Shown: positions 25,268 through 32,650 of the stretch, piece after piece
Layout: every line of letters begins with the position of its first letter
Position numbering within the stretch: the first letter of the stretch is position 1
Program-made: the position numbers and the translations under genes
Origin: Photorhabdus namnaonensis
Lineage (GTDB): Bacteria > Pseudomonadota > Gammaproteobacteria > Enterobacterales > Enterobacteriaceae
Length of the DNA stretch: 64,000 nt
Direction of reading: 5' to 3'
NCBI RefSeq assembly: GCF_001684335.1
Contig: NZ_LOIC01000044.1
Location: 78,703 to 142,702 of the forward strand
The notes under the pieces: generated by a model
What the model saw: only the letters and a program-made list of their open reading frames with translations
Told to the model about the DNA's origin: nothing
Database searches by the model: none

Positions 25268-26241
25268 TATTCCACCCACTTCTTAAAAGACAGTTCACGT
25301 ACTTCATCACCGTTAACAAGTACGTCATTGAAATCACCGTGATCAGGCCAACGAATACTGACCGTTTCTACATCGTTTTTGGCAATGAGATTGCCCCTGG
25401 CACACTCAAACGCGGCCGCGTGCCCGGTCGCTGAATGCAGATCCATATCAGCGAAAATAATTAAGTGTTTAACCCCTTTCGGTACCCGGAACTTCCCCAT
25501 AAATCCGGCATTCATCACCGACCAGGTGTTGCAACCGTATATCTGTTTGCAGGACAGTGCTGTTTCTATGCCCTCTGAGATCCCCAACGTCGATGAAACT
25601 GGAAACAGGCGAATAGCAACAGAGCCTGTGTGCTTTAAATAATCATCAGACTGGAGGGAATAGATCTGCTTGGCGATATCCATATTGGCTTTTTTGTCAC
25701 CCTCTAATAATGTCCTGTGCAAGTAACAAAGTGCGCCTTTATCGTCCGTCGCCAGAGAATACATGGCCTGAAAAGCTTTCATTCCCACGGGCTGATGATT
25801 GCAATACCTGATTTGCTCGACGGGTAAACAGTTAATCCCCCGGTTGCGTAAATAGCTTTCGGCTGACGTTCCGCGCAGGCTCGCCAGTGTGGAATACTTC
25901 CTAATCACCTTATCACGAAATGATGACCGGCCATCTTTATTGGCAGAAGATTGAGCGCTTTCAGGCTGACGGATATACGTATTGCCAATAATTTCATCAA
26001 CTTCTTTTGCCTGCGCTTTAAAATCCTTCTTCTGAGTCAGTGCAAGTAATTTCCAACCGTCACCAATGTTGCAGACACAAATGAATGTTCCCCGACCATC
26101 TTTATCGTCACAGCGGTATTTTCCCTTCTGACTACATATTGGACATTTGCCTTTGTAGTGTCTCTTTCCGGTGATAGGAGGCAGGCCATAATACTCAAAG
26201 ACTTTCGACCAATTCCCGATAACTGCATCCGTTGTTTTCAT
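25267..26241 (-). CDS. TOPRIM-domain phage primase
   Basis: 324 residues from MKTTDAVIGNWSKV, with GGAGG six bases upstream. An N-terminal zinc finger (CPICSQKGKYRCDDKDGRGTFICVC) is followed near residues 220-290 by a TOPRIM fold (LGISEGIETALS, then LIIFADMDLHSATGH). It makes primers for phage replication with the helicase encoded just upstream, overlapping by 4 bases. It resembles the small P4-alpha-like primases of lambdoid prophages, which lack a fused helicase. Confidence 0.9.
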   Translation of the reverse strand: MKTTDAVIGNWSKVFEYYGLPPITGKRHYKGKCPICSQKGKYRCDDKDGRGTFICVCNIGDGWKLLALTQKKDFKAQAKEVDEIIGNTYIRQPESAQSSANKDGRSSFRDKVIRKYSTLASLRGTSAESYLRNRGINCLPVEQIRYCNHQPVGMKAFQAMYSLATDDKGALCYLHRTLLEGDKKANMDIAKQIYSLQSDDYLKHTGSVAIRLFPVSSTLGISEGIETALSCKQIYGCNTWSVMNAGFMGKFRVPKGVKHLIIFADMDLHSATGHAAAFECARGNLIAKNDVETVSIRWPDHGDFNDVLVNGDEVRELSFKKWVE

Positions 26242-27785
26242 TCGCTGCCTCCCTGCGTGGCTGAACTGAGTTGTTTTTTCTCCTGGCTCTTCGCATAAGC
26301 AATCAATTTCCATTTAATGAAATTGTTCACTTCCGGGGTGATCTCTACTGGGTGATCATTTAAGCCGTTCGGCCACTCGCTGAATTTGTCTCTAAAGGTA
26401 TGCTTACACCAGTTATCAGAGATAGGCTTCCCTTGGTTGGCCCGCTGGCGTTGGTAATATTTAATCTGTGACCACCAGCTTTGTTTTTCTTTCTTACTGT
26501 AAATACGGTCCTTGCCGTTGAGTTTTTTCAGCCCGCGAGAACGATCCACTTCCACATCTTCACCACTTAAGGGCTTAAATCCGCATTTCGGGCAAACATA
26601 AACACCTACCGGCTTCATAAAGTGGCAACTGGGGCATTCCTTCGGGAGTTTTTCAGCTTTGTCGCTGTCAGTACCGCGAGAAGCCTCTTTCATACCGTCA
26701 CTTTTAGATGGCAATTTGTCATACTCGATATCATCTGGATAACCGAGTCGGTGAACTGAACCACTATGATCGAATACCAAGCAAGCTTCTTTACCGGGGG
26801 CTGTACGCAATCCCCTGCCGATTGTTTGTAACCAGCGGATCTCGGATTTAGTGGGTCTGGCGTAAATGATGCAACGGACATCACTATCGAACCCTGCAAC
26901 TAATACACCCACGTTAACGATGATTTTTGTTGCTCCTAGCTCAAAACGATGAATGATTAACTGCCGTTCCTCGTGAGGGGTGTTCGCTGTCATTACCTCG
27001 GCATTGACCCCTGCTTGATTAAATTCGATGGTGACAAAATTGGCGTGTGCAACGTTGACACAAAAGCAGATAGTTGGTAGATCTTGCCCATGTTCAAGCC
27101 AGTTACGGGCAACATCTCCCACCAGCGTTGTATTACCCATAATTTCTGCGACTTGTGACTCGCTATAGTCTTTACCGTACTCACTATTAGAGGTCGTCTT
27201 GACTCCGGTTAAATCGGGCTGAGTTGGTGCGTAAAACTCGTATTTACTAAGATCACCGCGTGCTATCAGCTCTTTGATTGTTGTTGGCTTAATCAAACAC
27301 TGGTAATAGTTCCCCAGAAACGATGCAAATGGCGTTCCAGATAACCCGATTACTTTTACATTTGTGTCATTGGTTAAATAATTAATCACTTCAAGCAACT
27401 TCTTACGACGCAAATGAGCTTCATCAATGATGAGCAGATCAATATTGTCTGGAAAATCACGACGAATCAGTGTGTCAGCCGAAGCGATCTGTATCATGCG
27501 AATGGGGTCGTAATTCGGGTGGTCACGCCAGATAAACCCAATTTCATCTTCTGGTAGCCCGTACTCAATAAACCGGTTAGCTGTCTGGGTGATCAGGGTG
27601 GTATATGGCGCGGTGAACAGAATACGCATCCCACGTGAGACAAAACCGTCAACGATGAATGCCGCCAGTCCGGTTTTGCCTGAGCCAGTAGGACTGTATA
27701 CCATGAATGATGCGTACTGCTTCCAGTTTCGGCGCAGCATGTTCAATGCACGCTCTTGAGCAAAATTCGGTGTGATTGTTAGCAT
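26238..27785 (-). CDS. DEAD/DEAH-box superfamily 2 helicase
   Basis: This 515-residue helicase has Walker A SPTGSGKTGLAA near residue 30, a DEAH box (LLIIDEAHLRR), SGTPF and the motif VI block QTIGRGLRTAPGK. A zinc ribbon (CPSCHFMKPVGVYVCPKCGF) lies near residue 385. It supplies unwinding for the prophage replication module in place of the lambda O/P pair. Its ATG overlaps a 54-residue upstream gene. Confidence 0.92.
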   Translation of the reverse strand: MLTITPNFAQERALNMLRRNWKQYASFMVYSPTGSGKTGLAAFIVDGFVSRGMRILFTAPYTTLITQTANRFIEYGLPEDEIGFIWRDHPNYDPIRMIQIASADTLIRRDFPDNIDLLIIDEAHLRRKKLLEVINYLTNDTNVKVIGLSGTPFASFLGNYYQCLIKPTTIKELIARGDLSKYEFYAPTQPDLTGVKTTSNSEYGKDYSESQVAEIMGNTTLVGDVARNWLEHGQDLPTICFCVNVAHANFVTIEFNQAGVNAEVMTANTPHEERQLIIHRFELGATKIIVNVGVLVAGFDSDVRCIIYARPTKSEIRWLQTIGRGLRTAPGKEACLVFDHSGSVHRLGYPDDIEYDKLPSKSDGMKEASRGTDSDKAEKLPKECPSCHFMKPVGVYVCPKCGFKPLSGEDVEVDRSRGLKKLNGKDRIYSKKEKQSWWSQIKYYQRQRANQGKPISDNWCKHTFRDKFSEWPNGLNDHPVEITPEVNNFIKWKLIAYAKSQEKKQLSSATQGGSE

Positions 27786-27943
27786 GTTTTACCTCCCGAT
27801 TCCTTTAAGGTTGATTCAGTGACATAATCGCCCTCAGGTACCCAATGCTTTGTTGTGCCTATTGCAAGAGCTGGCTTGGTTTCGCTTCCCCAAGTTCCAC
27901 TAGCCGGTCTCTTGCTCCTCTTTAAATATTTTCCGATCTTCAT
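27779..27943 (-). CDS. Small basic phage protein, unknown
   Basis: This 54-residue frame (MKIGKYLKRSKRPASGTWGSE...) is preceded by AGAGG four bases before the ATG. Its end overlaps the helicase start by 7 bases. Basic N-terminus, no recognised domain. Overlap and ribosome site make real translation likely. Confidence 0.55.
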   Translation of the reverse strand: MKIGKYLKRSKRPASGTWGSETKPALAIGTTKHWVPEGDYVTESTLKESGGKTC

Positions 27944-28008
27944 CAATACCTCTTGTTAACTTGTTTACACAGCTAGGGAACACGGACTTGCCGATATTAA
28001 TGCGACCA

Positions 28009-28181
28009 TCTAGACGTCTAGACGCACTTTGGCTTAATCTCTCAATAGCGATCTTCTATAAGATCTGTGTTGTATTTCCTTGGCAGTGCCTTCCCTAACA
28101 CCCCTTTCAAAGATCACCCCCCTTACCCCCCTAGAAAGTTTTCCCCTCTTCCCAAATTCATATGGATGGTTAGACGTCTAA
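28009..28181. other. Palindrome pair and G-run tract, candidate replication origin or control region
   Basis: This 246-base gene-free stretch (27944-28189) holds two copies of the core TAGACGTCTA as perfect palindromes: TCTAGACGTCTAGA at 28009-28022 and TTAGACGTCTAA at 28170-28181. Between them the minus strand carries G4, G6, G6, G4 and G3 runs (28095-28146), and GATCTT-CTAT-AAGATC forms a small hairpin. The location upstream of helicase/primase suits an origin or a regulator site. Confidence 0.4.
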
Positions 28182-28189
28182 AAGGCTTT

Positions 28190-28447
28190 TCAAACTTCTT
28201 TCACTGACTGAGGCTTTTCTGTATAACCCTGGCTCGCCTTGGCATACTTCGTCACAAATTCGCGTAGCCTGATGTTTGCATGGCGCCGTGCTGCATTGTC
28301 TTTACGATACGAAATTTGTTCTTCATCCCATGCCGCTTGATAAACCTCAGCATATTTGACTGAGATTTTCCCGCGAGTAGCCGGATCAAGCCTTAGTAAC
28401 ATCTCCTGTATCCATTTCTGGTCAGACGGATAAAAATACAAAGGCAT
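28190..28447 (-). CDS. Short conserved phage protein, unknown
   Basis: 85 residues from MPLYFYPSDQKW, chosen because AAAGG lies five bases upstream; the frame runs further back into cro. Helical and basic: LRLDPATRGKISVKYAEVYQAAW and ARRHANIRLREFV. It lies 16 bases after cro, where lambda has cII. The sequence does not look like a CII HTH protein. A replication-associated role is inference. Confidence 0.65.
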   Translation of the reverse strand: MPLYFYPSDQKWIQEMLLRLDPATRGKISVKYAEVYQAAWDEEQISYRKDNAARRHANIRLREFVTKYAKASQGYTEKPQSVKEV

Positions 28448-28463
28448 TGATACCTTTACCTGT

Positions 28464-28661
28464 TCAGAGAACATAATTGACACTGTTGCGATACAACTTC
28501 TCGTTATATTCAAGTTTTCCGTTCGTTAGTCTCTCAAGCTTGAGAGCAGCCCTTTCCGGGATAATTTCTTTCCACTGTCCAACAGCTTGATCACTTATCA
28601 ACATAGCCTTAGCTACATTTCTCTTAGAACCGAAATATGAAATTACACTTGATTTCAACAT
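28464..28661 (-). CDS. cro: Cro-like repressor
   Basis: This 65-residue HTH protein has the typical lambdoid Cro/YdaS pattern: VISYFGSKRNVAKAMLISDQAVGQWKEIIPERAALKLERLTNGKL. It is divergent from the CI-like gene with the operator region between. AAGG lies 7 bases before the ATG. It would bind the ACTTGAA half-sites and favour the lytic programme. Confidence 0.9.
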   Translation of the reverse strand: MLKSSVISYFGSKRNVAKAMLISDQAVGQWKEIIPERAALKLERLTNGKLEYNEKLYRNSVNYVL

Positions 28662-28676
28662 TGATTTGCCTTACTA

Positions 28677-28721
28677 ACTAAATTAAAATTTAGTTTAATA
28701 AACTTGAAATTAAATTCAAGT
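28677..28721. promoter_or_regulatory. Immunity operator region between cro and the repressor
   Basis: Two perfect palindromes lie in the 95-base divergent gap: ACTAAATT-AA-AATTTAGT (28677-28694) and ACTTGAA-ATTAAA-TTCAAGT (28702-28721). Extra half-sites ACTTGA/TCAAGT occur at 28647 and 28735. TATAAT at 28721-28726 could be the repressor -10, and TTGAAT-N16-TAAACT on the minus strand the cro promoter. Confidence 0.65.
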
Positions 28722-28756
28722 ATAATTGATAAAATCAAGTTACACTAGAGGTATGT

Positions 28757-29164
28757 ATGCAATCAATAGATAAAGCGACTATTGGAGAAAGAATACAATC
28801 GCGCAGAAGGGAGCTTAGTTTAACCCAAGTTAAAGTAGCCGAAGAGATAGGTGTGTCAATGGCTGCGATATCACTGTGGGAAAAAAACAAAACAAACTTA
28901 AGTAGTGAGAATCTCCAAAAGCTAGCGCAAGTCCTTCAATGTAGCGTATCTTGGCTTCTTAATGGAGAGGATTCTTTTGATAATCAAGTCACTACTTACA
29001 CTGGAGGTAACTGTAGCAGTCACAGAATACTTAAAATATTTGATCTGCTTCCTGATAAAGAAAAAGCAAAAATTGTTGAATTTGCTGAAGAGTTACTCTC
29101 AAAACATGCTAAAGCACTAGAGAATGAATTAAATAAAGTTAAAAAAAATATTAACAATATATAA
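28757..29164 (+). CDS. CI-like repressor without a peptidase domain
   Basis: This 135-residue protein has an XRE helix-turn-helix at residues 10-65 (LTQVKVAEEIGVSMAAISLWEKNKTNLSSENLQKLAQVL). Its tail, helical and rich in Lys and Glu, lacks the LexA/CI Ser-Lys protease domain. It is thus about half the size of lambda CI. It should maintain lysogeny through the ACTTGAA palindromes on both sides. Lack of the protease part means SOS cleavage of this protein is unlikely. Confidence 0.82.
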   Translation: MQSIDKATIGERIQSRRRELSLTQVKVAEEIGVSMAAISLWEKNKTNLSSENLQKLAQVLQCSVSWLLNGEDSFDNQVTTYTGGNCSSHRILKIFDLLPDKEKAKIVEFAEELLSKHAKALENELNKVKKNINNI

Positions 29165-29217
29165 AACAATTAGTTATGAGTTAAAGTGCAAAAACTTAAA
29201 AAATAATTGATTTTTGC

Positions 29218-29232
29218 ACTTGAAATTCAAGT
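29218..29232. promoter_or_regulatory. Operator upstream of the early plus-strand operon
   Basis: The perfect palindrome ACTTGAA-A-TTCAAGT uses the same half-site as the operator at 28702. A further TTGATCAA follows at 29237-29244. It lies 60 bases before the first small early gene, the equivalent of lambda OL. Confidence 0.65.
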
Positions 29233-29289
29233 AAACTTGATCAATAGTGTTATAGAACTGGTTGATACTATGATGCGAGGATGTAAAAA

Positions 29290-29493
29290 ATGACTGATTC
29301 TCACCTGGAAAAAGCCCGTACTATTGTTGGCACGTTGGAGTTGTTGCAAGAGTTTTCTGTTCAACAACAAGAACCTGTCAAGCGCTCACTTGTAGATATG
29401 GTTATTTTAGAAAAGATAACTGAATTAAATTCAGTTCTGATGACTCTTGGTAACGATCGACATATAAAAAAAATTGAAGACACTATTCTGTAA
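29290..29493 (+). CDS. Small early phage protein, unknown
   Basis: This 67-residue helical protein (MTDSHLEKARTIVGTLELLQEFS) has GAGG ten bases upstream. It is the first gene after the OL-like operator, a place often used for host-takeover or antitermination functions. It is not recognisably an N protein, since it is not Arg-rich at the N-terminus. Confidence 0.6.
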   Translation: MTDSHLEKARTIVGTLELLQEFSVQQQEPVKRSLVDMVILEKITELNSVLMTLGNDRHIKKIEDTIL

Positions 29494-29584
29494 GTCCATT
29501 TTATCAAAATAAATAATGGGTAGTGATAAGACTACACAGCTAAAAAATTATCAATATAAATTTAAATCGATTATGAGGTGAAAG

Positions 29585-29644
29585 ATGAAACTTATAATGA
29601 GGGATGGAAGTCAATGGCATGTATCAAAGTATAAAAAAATTTAA
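29585..29644 (+). CDS. Possible 19-residue leader-type peptide
   Basis: A short frame (MKLIMRDGSQWHVSKYKKI) has AGGTG five bases before its ATG. It precedes a strong hairpin. It may be a tiny gene, a remnant of a longer one, or chance. The supporting evidence is only the ribosome site. Confidence 0.3.
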   Translation: MKLIMRDGSQWHVSKYKKI

Positions 29645-29656
29645 CTAATTATTAAT

Positions 29657-29690
29657 GGCTCTGGTGTCGATTGGCGTCACCACCAGAGCC
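29657..29690 (+). other. Leader hairpin ahead of an early gene
   Basis: A perfect 10-bp stem GGCTCTGGTG/CACCAGAGCC with a 14-base loop lies 29 bases before the next start codon. There is no T-run, so it is not a simple terminator. Similar shorter stems precede other genes in this block. Confidence 0.5.
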
Positions 29691-29718
29691 TGAACAACAT
29701 AACTGAGGTGCAATTACT

Positions 29719-29913
29719 ATGTTCAATACAAATACTAACATAAAGACTTTTATTTTTGCAGTCAAAAAACACGCAGATACTGAACAGTTCATTGTTAAAG
29801 TTAAATATGTGGCTGAAAGTTATCAGCAAGCCAAAGATGCGTTATCCGAAATGCTTTCAGGGTACTTCATTATATGGATGGGGCAAATAAATAATGAGGT
29901 GCATCATGTTTAA
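29719..29913 (+). CDS. Small early phage protein, unknown
   Basis: 64 residues (MFNTNTNIKTFIFAVKKH...), with GAGGTG twelve bases upstream. Predicted mixed fold with FIVKVKYVAESYQQAKDALSEML. It overlaps the next gene by 8 bases. No function recognised. Confidence 0.6.
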   Translation: MFNTNTNIKTFIFAVKKHADTEQFIVKVKYVAESYQQAKDALSEMLSGYFIIWMGQINNEVHHV

Positions 29914-30097
29914 AATAATCATCACAACTACAAATTATCGGACAGGGCGGGTAACAACAGAAACTTTCCGCAACAGATACAAAACATATCGAAGAGCTGA
30001 AAAAGCTGCTCAGGGGATACGCCGGGTTTGTATGCCAGATAGCAAAACTATTATTGAAACAGTTGACGCTGAGGTCGTAGAGGTGAAACGTACTTAA
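29906..30097 (+). CDS. Small basic early phage protein
   Basis: 63 residues from MFKIIITTTNYRTGR, with GAGGTG 6 bases upstream. It is basic (RNRYKTYRRAEKAAQGIRR) and ends in a short beta-like IIETVDAEVVEVK. Translational coupling with the previous gene is likely. No family recognised. Confidence 0.6.
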   Translation: MFKIIITTTNYRTGRVTTETFRNRYKTYRRAEKAAQGIRRVCMPDSKTIIETVDAEVVEVKRT

Positions 30098-30127
30098 TAT
30101 AACGCTATCTTCTTTATTTAGTTAAGA

Positions 30128-30457
30128 GTGAAAATCAGAATTAATTATAGCGAGTGTTTAAATATGAATATCAGCAAATCAATAATAAATTTTTCTAAAC
30201 GTCGTAATATCGATATAGAAATTTTAGAATTGGATGGCGTGAATCAAGTTTGGTTCAGTCAAATAGATAAAAATGGGGAGGTATACAGTGAGCCTCTTTT
30301 CACAATGTTCAATAATCAAAATGATTTGACGTGGAAAGGGAATATCTATTTACCAATAGAAATAAAAGAAGAACTACCTGCAACAATTTCATCAGAAAGG
30401 AAATTAAAAGAAGTAATTAAGTTTTTAGAAAAAGAATTGGCCCATGTTTGTATATAA
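30128..30457 (+). CDS. Early phage protein, unknown
   Basis: 109 residues from a GTG start; an ATG at 30164 (MNISKSIINF) is an alternative with GAGTG upstream. Contains VWFSQIDKNGEVYSEPLF and a C-terminal helix SERKLKEVIKFLEKEL. AT-rich codon use like its neighbours. No function recognised. Confidence 0.5.
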   Translation: MKIRINYSECLNMNISKSIINFSKRRNIDIEILELDGVNQVWFSQIDKNGEVYSEPLFTMFNNQNDLTWKGNIYLPIEIKEELPATISSERKLKEVIKFLEKELAHVCI

Positions 30458-30494
30458 TAATTATTGCGCCACACCGGGAAAATGACAGGGAATC

Positions 30495-30512
30495 ATTGGC
30501 AGGGAAGCCAAT
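30495..30512 (+). other. Short hairpin between early genes
   Basis: ATTGGC-AGGGAA-GCCAAT forms a 6-bp stem in the 83-base gap, 28 bases before the next ATG. It is the second stem of this kind ahead of an early gene. Confidence 0.4.
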
Positions 30513-30540
30513 TATTAAATTAGGTATATGAGGGTTAAAA

Positions 30541-30699
30541 ATGAAATCAAAAATGAAATTTGCAATTGAGTGCAAAGCTGAACAAGCTCGTTATTTATCA
30601 GAAGCTAAAATATATCGTCGCGGTTCTGAAATGCGAAAGATGTATGTTTCTCTCGCGTGGAGAAATAGAAATAACGCGCGGCAATGGATTGATTTTTAA
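30541..30699 (+). CDS. Small basic early protein
   Basis: 52 residues (MKSKMKFAIECKAEQARYLS...RQWIDF), with GAGGG nine bases upstream. Basic, with an aromatic/Arg-rich end (SLAWRNRNNARQW). The frame is clean, with a good ribosome site and a codon composition like the neighbours. Function unknown. Confidence 0.55.
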   Translation: MKSKMKFAIECKAEQARYLSEAKIYRRGSEMRKMYVSLAWRNRNNARQWIDF

Positions 30700-30744
30700 T
30701 TAACTGGCAAGGATGCTTTCTAAATTAATAAAGGGGTACACATC

Positions 30745-30936
30745 ATGACAATAGCAGAACTAATTGAACTATTAAAAGAACGTTTCGAGGACTGGGAGAG
30801 TCGCGAACTAGAAATTCCTGACGAATTTAACGGCGGATGGCTAGCAGTTGAACCCGAAAATGTTGTTATCGAATCTGATAATAGATTTATTCGATTAGAC
30901 TGTTGGGTAAACTATCGAGACGAATTAGAGGATTAA
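30745..30936 (+). CDS. Small acidic early protein
   Basis: 63 residues (MTIAELIELLKERFEDWESRE...), strongly acidic, with a charged N-terminal helix and PDEFNGGWLAVEPENVVIE. It precedes another acidic gene by 3 bases. Small acidic phage proteins can be DNA mimics or inhibitors, but nothing here proves that. Confidence 0.6.
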   Translation: MTIAELIELLKERFEDWESRELEIPDEFNGGWLAVEPENVVIESDNRFIRLDCWVNYRDELED

Positions 30937-30939
30937 ACA

Positions 30940-31173
30940 ATGATGAAAATACAAGATACTTACAGTTTTGAAATATGGTGTGAAGACGTAAGAATTATGC
31001 CATCCGAAATAGAAAGAATCTCAGTTGAAGTATCTGGCGTAAACGAAGAAAGCTTGCAAAGTATGATTAACGAATTTTATTGCGAGGATATACTAAAAAT
31101 AATTGGCGAGAAAGATATTGTTAATTATTTAGAAGAAAATGGTTACTCCGTGATTAAAAGAGAGGAAGAATAA
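30940..31173 (+). CDS. Small acidic early protein
   Basis: 77 residues (MMKIQDTYSFEIWCEDVRIM...), net acidic, ending KREEE. GAGG lies 9 bases upstream, overlapping the end of the previous gene. Predicted alpha/beta. No family recognised; tight spacing with both neighbours indicates one operon. Confidence 0.6.
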   Translation: MMKIQDTYSFEIWCEDVRIMPSEIERISVEVSGVNEESLQSMINEFYCEDILKIIGEKDIVNYLEENGYSVIKREEE

Positions 31174-31174
31174 T

Positions 31175-31576
31175 ATGGCTGCACACGTACATGCTGAAAA
31201 TATGGCGTTATATGCACAAGATGCATTGAAAACTGATGAACCGTGGAAACTGTGGGAATATCATGATGACAATATGGGGTTGTGGAAAAATGTAATCACT
31301 CATCCATCTTGGGATTATAGAAGTACTTATCGCAGAAAGCCTGAAATGATAACAGTCGGCAAAGTGAGTTTTCCGAAGCCTGTCGATTATGAGCTAAAAA
31401 ACGGTGATGAATATTATATAATGACAACTTTATATGGTACTGGTGTAGATTCATGTATATGGCAATCCGATAATATTGATTATAACTATTTAAATTCACG
31501 TCGTATTTATTTAACAGAAGAAGCAGTTCATCAACTTCGTGACGCTCTGATTAAAATAAGTAGAGGTGAGTTTTAA
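31175..31576 (+). CDS. Conserved phage protein, unknown
   Basis: 133 residues (MAAHVHAENMALYAQDALKTDEPWKLWEY...). The N-terminal part with P-W-x-L-W-E-Y, a central W-K-N-V and STYRRKPE resembles a widespread small phage/prophage protein group found in early regions of enterobacterial phages. Starts 1 base after the previous stop. No biochemical role known to me. Confidence 0.7.
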   Translation: MAAHVHAENMALYAQDALKTDEPWKLWEYHDDNMGLWKNVITHPSWDYRSTYRRKPEMITVGKVSFPKPVDYELKNGDEYYIMTTLYGTGVDSCIWQSDNIDYNYLNSRRIYLTEEAVHQLRDALIKISRGEF

Positions 31577-31628
31577 ATATAGACTCTAATTAACTCAATA
31601 ACTTATTGGACTTTAATTACAGTTTAAT

Positions 31629-31648
31629 GGCTGAGGATCATCTCAGCC
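31629..31648 (+). other. Perfect hairpin ahead of an early gene
   Basis: GGCTGAG-GATCAT-CTCAGCC (7-bp stem) ends 17 bases before the next ATG and is followed by AAAGGGG, its ribosome site. It shares the TTAATGGCT lead-in with the hairpin at 29657. Confidence 0.5.
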
Positions 31649-31665
31649 TAAGCAAAGGGGTATCT

Positions 31666-32031
31666 ATGAGTAATCAAACATTAATTGAACGATACAGAAA
31701 TCGCTTAATAGCTGCAAAACTCGATGCAATGACAGAGAAAACCAGTAGCCATTGTATTGCTGTTAGTCTTCACGATGGCTCTATGTGTACTGTTGAATTG
31801 TCAGAAGAGATATTAAGAAAAGCTTTGCATGTGTTTTTCGAAGTGCCTGCTTATAACGAATATACACGATGTAAAGCGGATAATTATATTTTAAATAGTT
31901 ACAGTGATTGTTTATCAAAACATGGTGATAGATTAACGGGTGAAGGAAATGATTTTATGTGTGTTCTTATTAAATTAATTGCAGAAAGAGCTATTCACAG
32001 TGGATTTTCACCAGAATACATATTTCAGTAA
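31666..32031 (+). CDS. Early phage protein, unknown
   Basis: 121 residues from MSNQTLIERYRNRLIAAK, with AAAGGGG directly upstream. The longer frame from 31606 would begin at TTG inside the hairpin and is disfavoured. Helical with SLHDGSMCTVELSEEILRKAL. Similar small proteins are seen in enterobacterial prophage early regions; function not known. Confidence 0.6.
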   Translation: MSNQTLIERYRNRLIAAKLDAMTEKTSSHCIAVSLHDGSMCTVELSEEILRKALHVFFEVPAYNEYTRCKADNYILNSYSDCLSKHGDRLTGEGNDFMCVLIKLIAERAIHSGFSPEYIFQ

Positions 32032-32045
32032 GTAGAGGTTCAACA

Positions 32046-32525
32046 ATGGATATCACTTATTTTAATTTCTCACAAAGAGCTATTCAAAGTAAGCGTGAAG
32101 AAAAATATGAGACAGCCGCCATTTTTTGGAATAAAGTCGCTGAACATGCAAAACATTCAAATAATCGTAAATGGGCTGAATATCGTTCCGAGCTGAATTT
32201 AAAGCGTCATTCATTACATGAGCGTTATGAGCAATGGCGGGCAGATAACAAACAACGTCGCAAAAAAGAGGAAGAAACGAAGCTACTAGCAAACGCATTA
32301 AAGACCCATATTGATAAAGAAAAGGAGAGTACCAACATGAAAGATGCTCAACAGTTAATACAGAAAGCTAAAGAGCTTGAAGAGCGTGGAGCATTCAGGC
32401 GAGCGAGTGAAGTTTATAGTGAAGCTATTGATTGGTCACTGACTGATAAAGAGAGAGAGCGTTGCACTATTGATGCTAAACGTTGTGCAAGAAAAGCTCG
32501 GCTACCACATCACAGTGAGAGATAG
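32046..32525 (+). CDS. Two-domain ANR/PerC-like protein
   Basis: The 159 residues fall in two similar halves. The N-terminal half (YFNFSQRAIQSKREEKYETAAIFWNKVAEHA, then NRKWAEYRSEL) matches the ANR family of small regulators (Aar type). The C-terminal half (AKELEERGAFRRASEVYSEAIDWS, then RERCTIDAKRCARKA) resembles the PerC/ANR helix pair. A Lys/Glu-rich linker joins them. ANR proteins modulate AraC-type or global regulators in enteric pathogens. A regulatory role in the prophage or host is inference. Confidence 0.65.
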   Translation: MDITYFNFSQRAIQSKREEKYETAAIFWNKVAEHAKHSNNRKWAEYRSELNLKRHSLHERYEQWRADNKQRRKKEEETKLLANALKTHIDKEKESTNMKDAQQLIQKAKELEERGAFRRASEVYSEAIDWSLTDKERERCTIDAKRCARKARLPHHSER

Positions 32526-32527
32526 TA

Positions 32528-32638
32528 ATGAAGAATTTCATCACCTATTGTTTTGTAATATTTACTATGTCTGTAATTGTTGGTGGTGTTATTTCTTTCT
32601 TTAGTTACATTGAATTTTTGAATAAAGCGTTACAGTGA
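32528..32638 (+). CDS. Single-pass small membrane protein
   Basis: 36 residues (MKNFITYCFVIFTMSVIVGG...), with one clear hydrophobic helix spanning residues 5-27 and a short polar tail. Starts 2 bases after the previous stop with GAGAG upstream. Function unknown; such peptides in early operons sometimes act in exclusion or toxicity. Confidence 0.5.
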   Translation: MKNFITYCFVIFTMSVIVGGVISFFSYIEFLNKALQ

Positions 32639-32650
32639 AAGAGGTGATTT

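Noticed and set aside
28190-28447. CII-like activator after cro
   Set aside because: Position suggests it, but the sequence has no clear HTH and ends in a basic helical tail unlike CII.
29290-29493. Lambda N-type antiterminator
   Set aside because: Position fits, but the product lacks the Arg-rich N-terminal motif, and no nut-like box was recognised.
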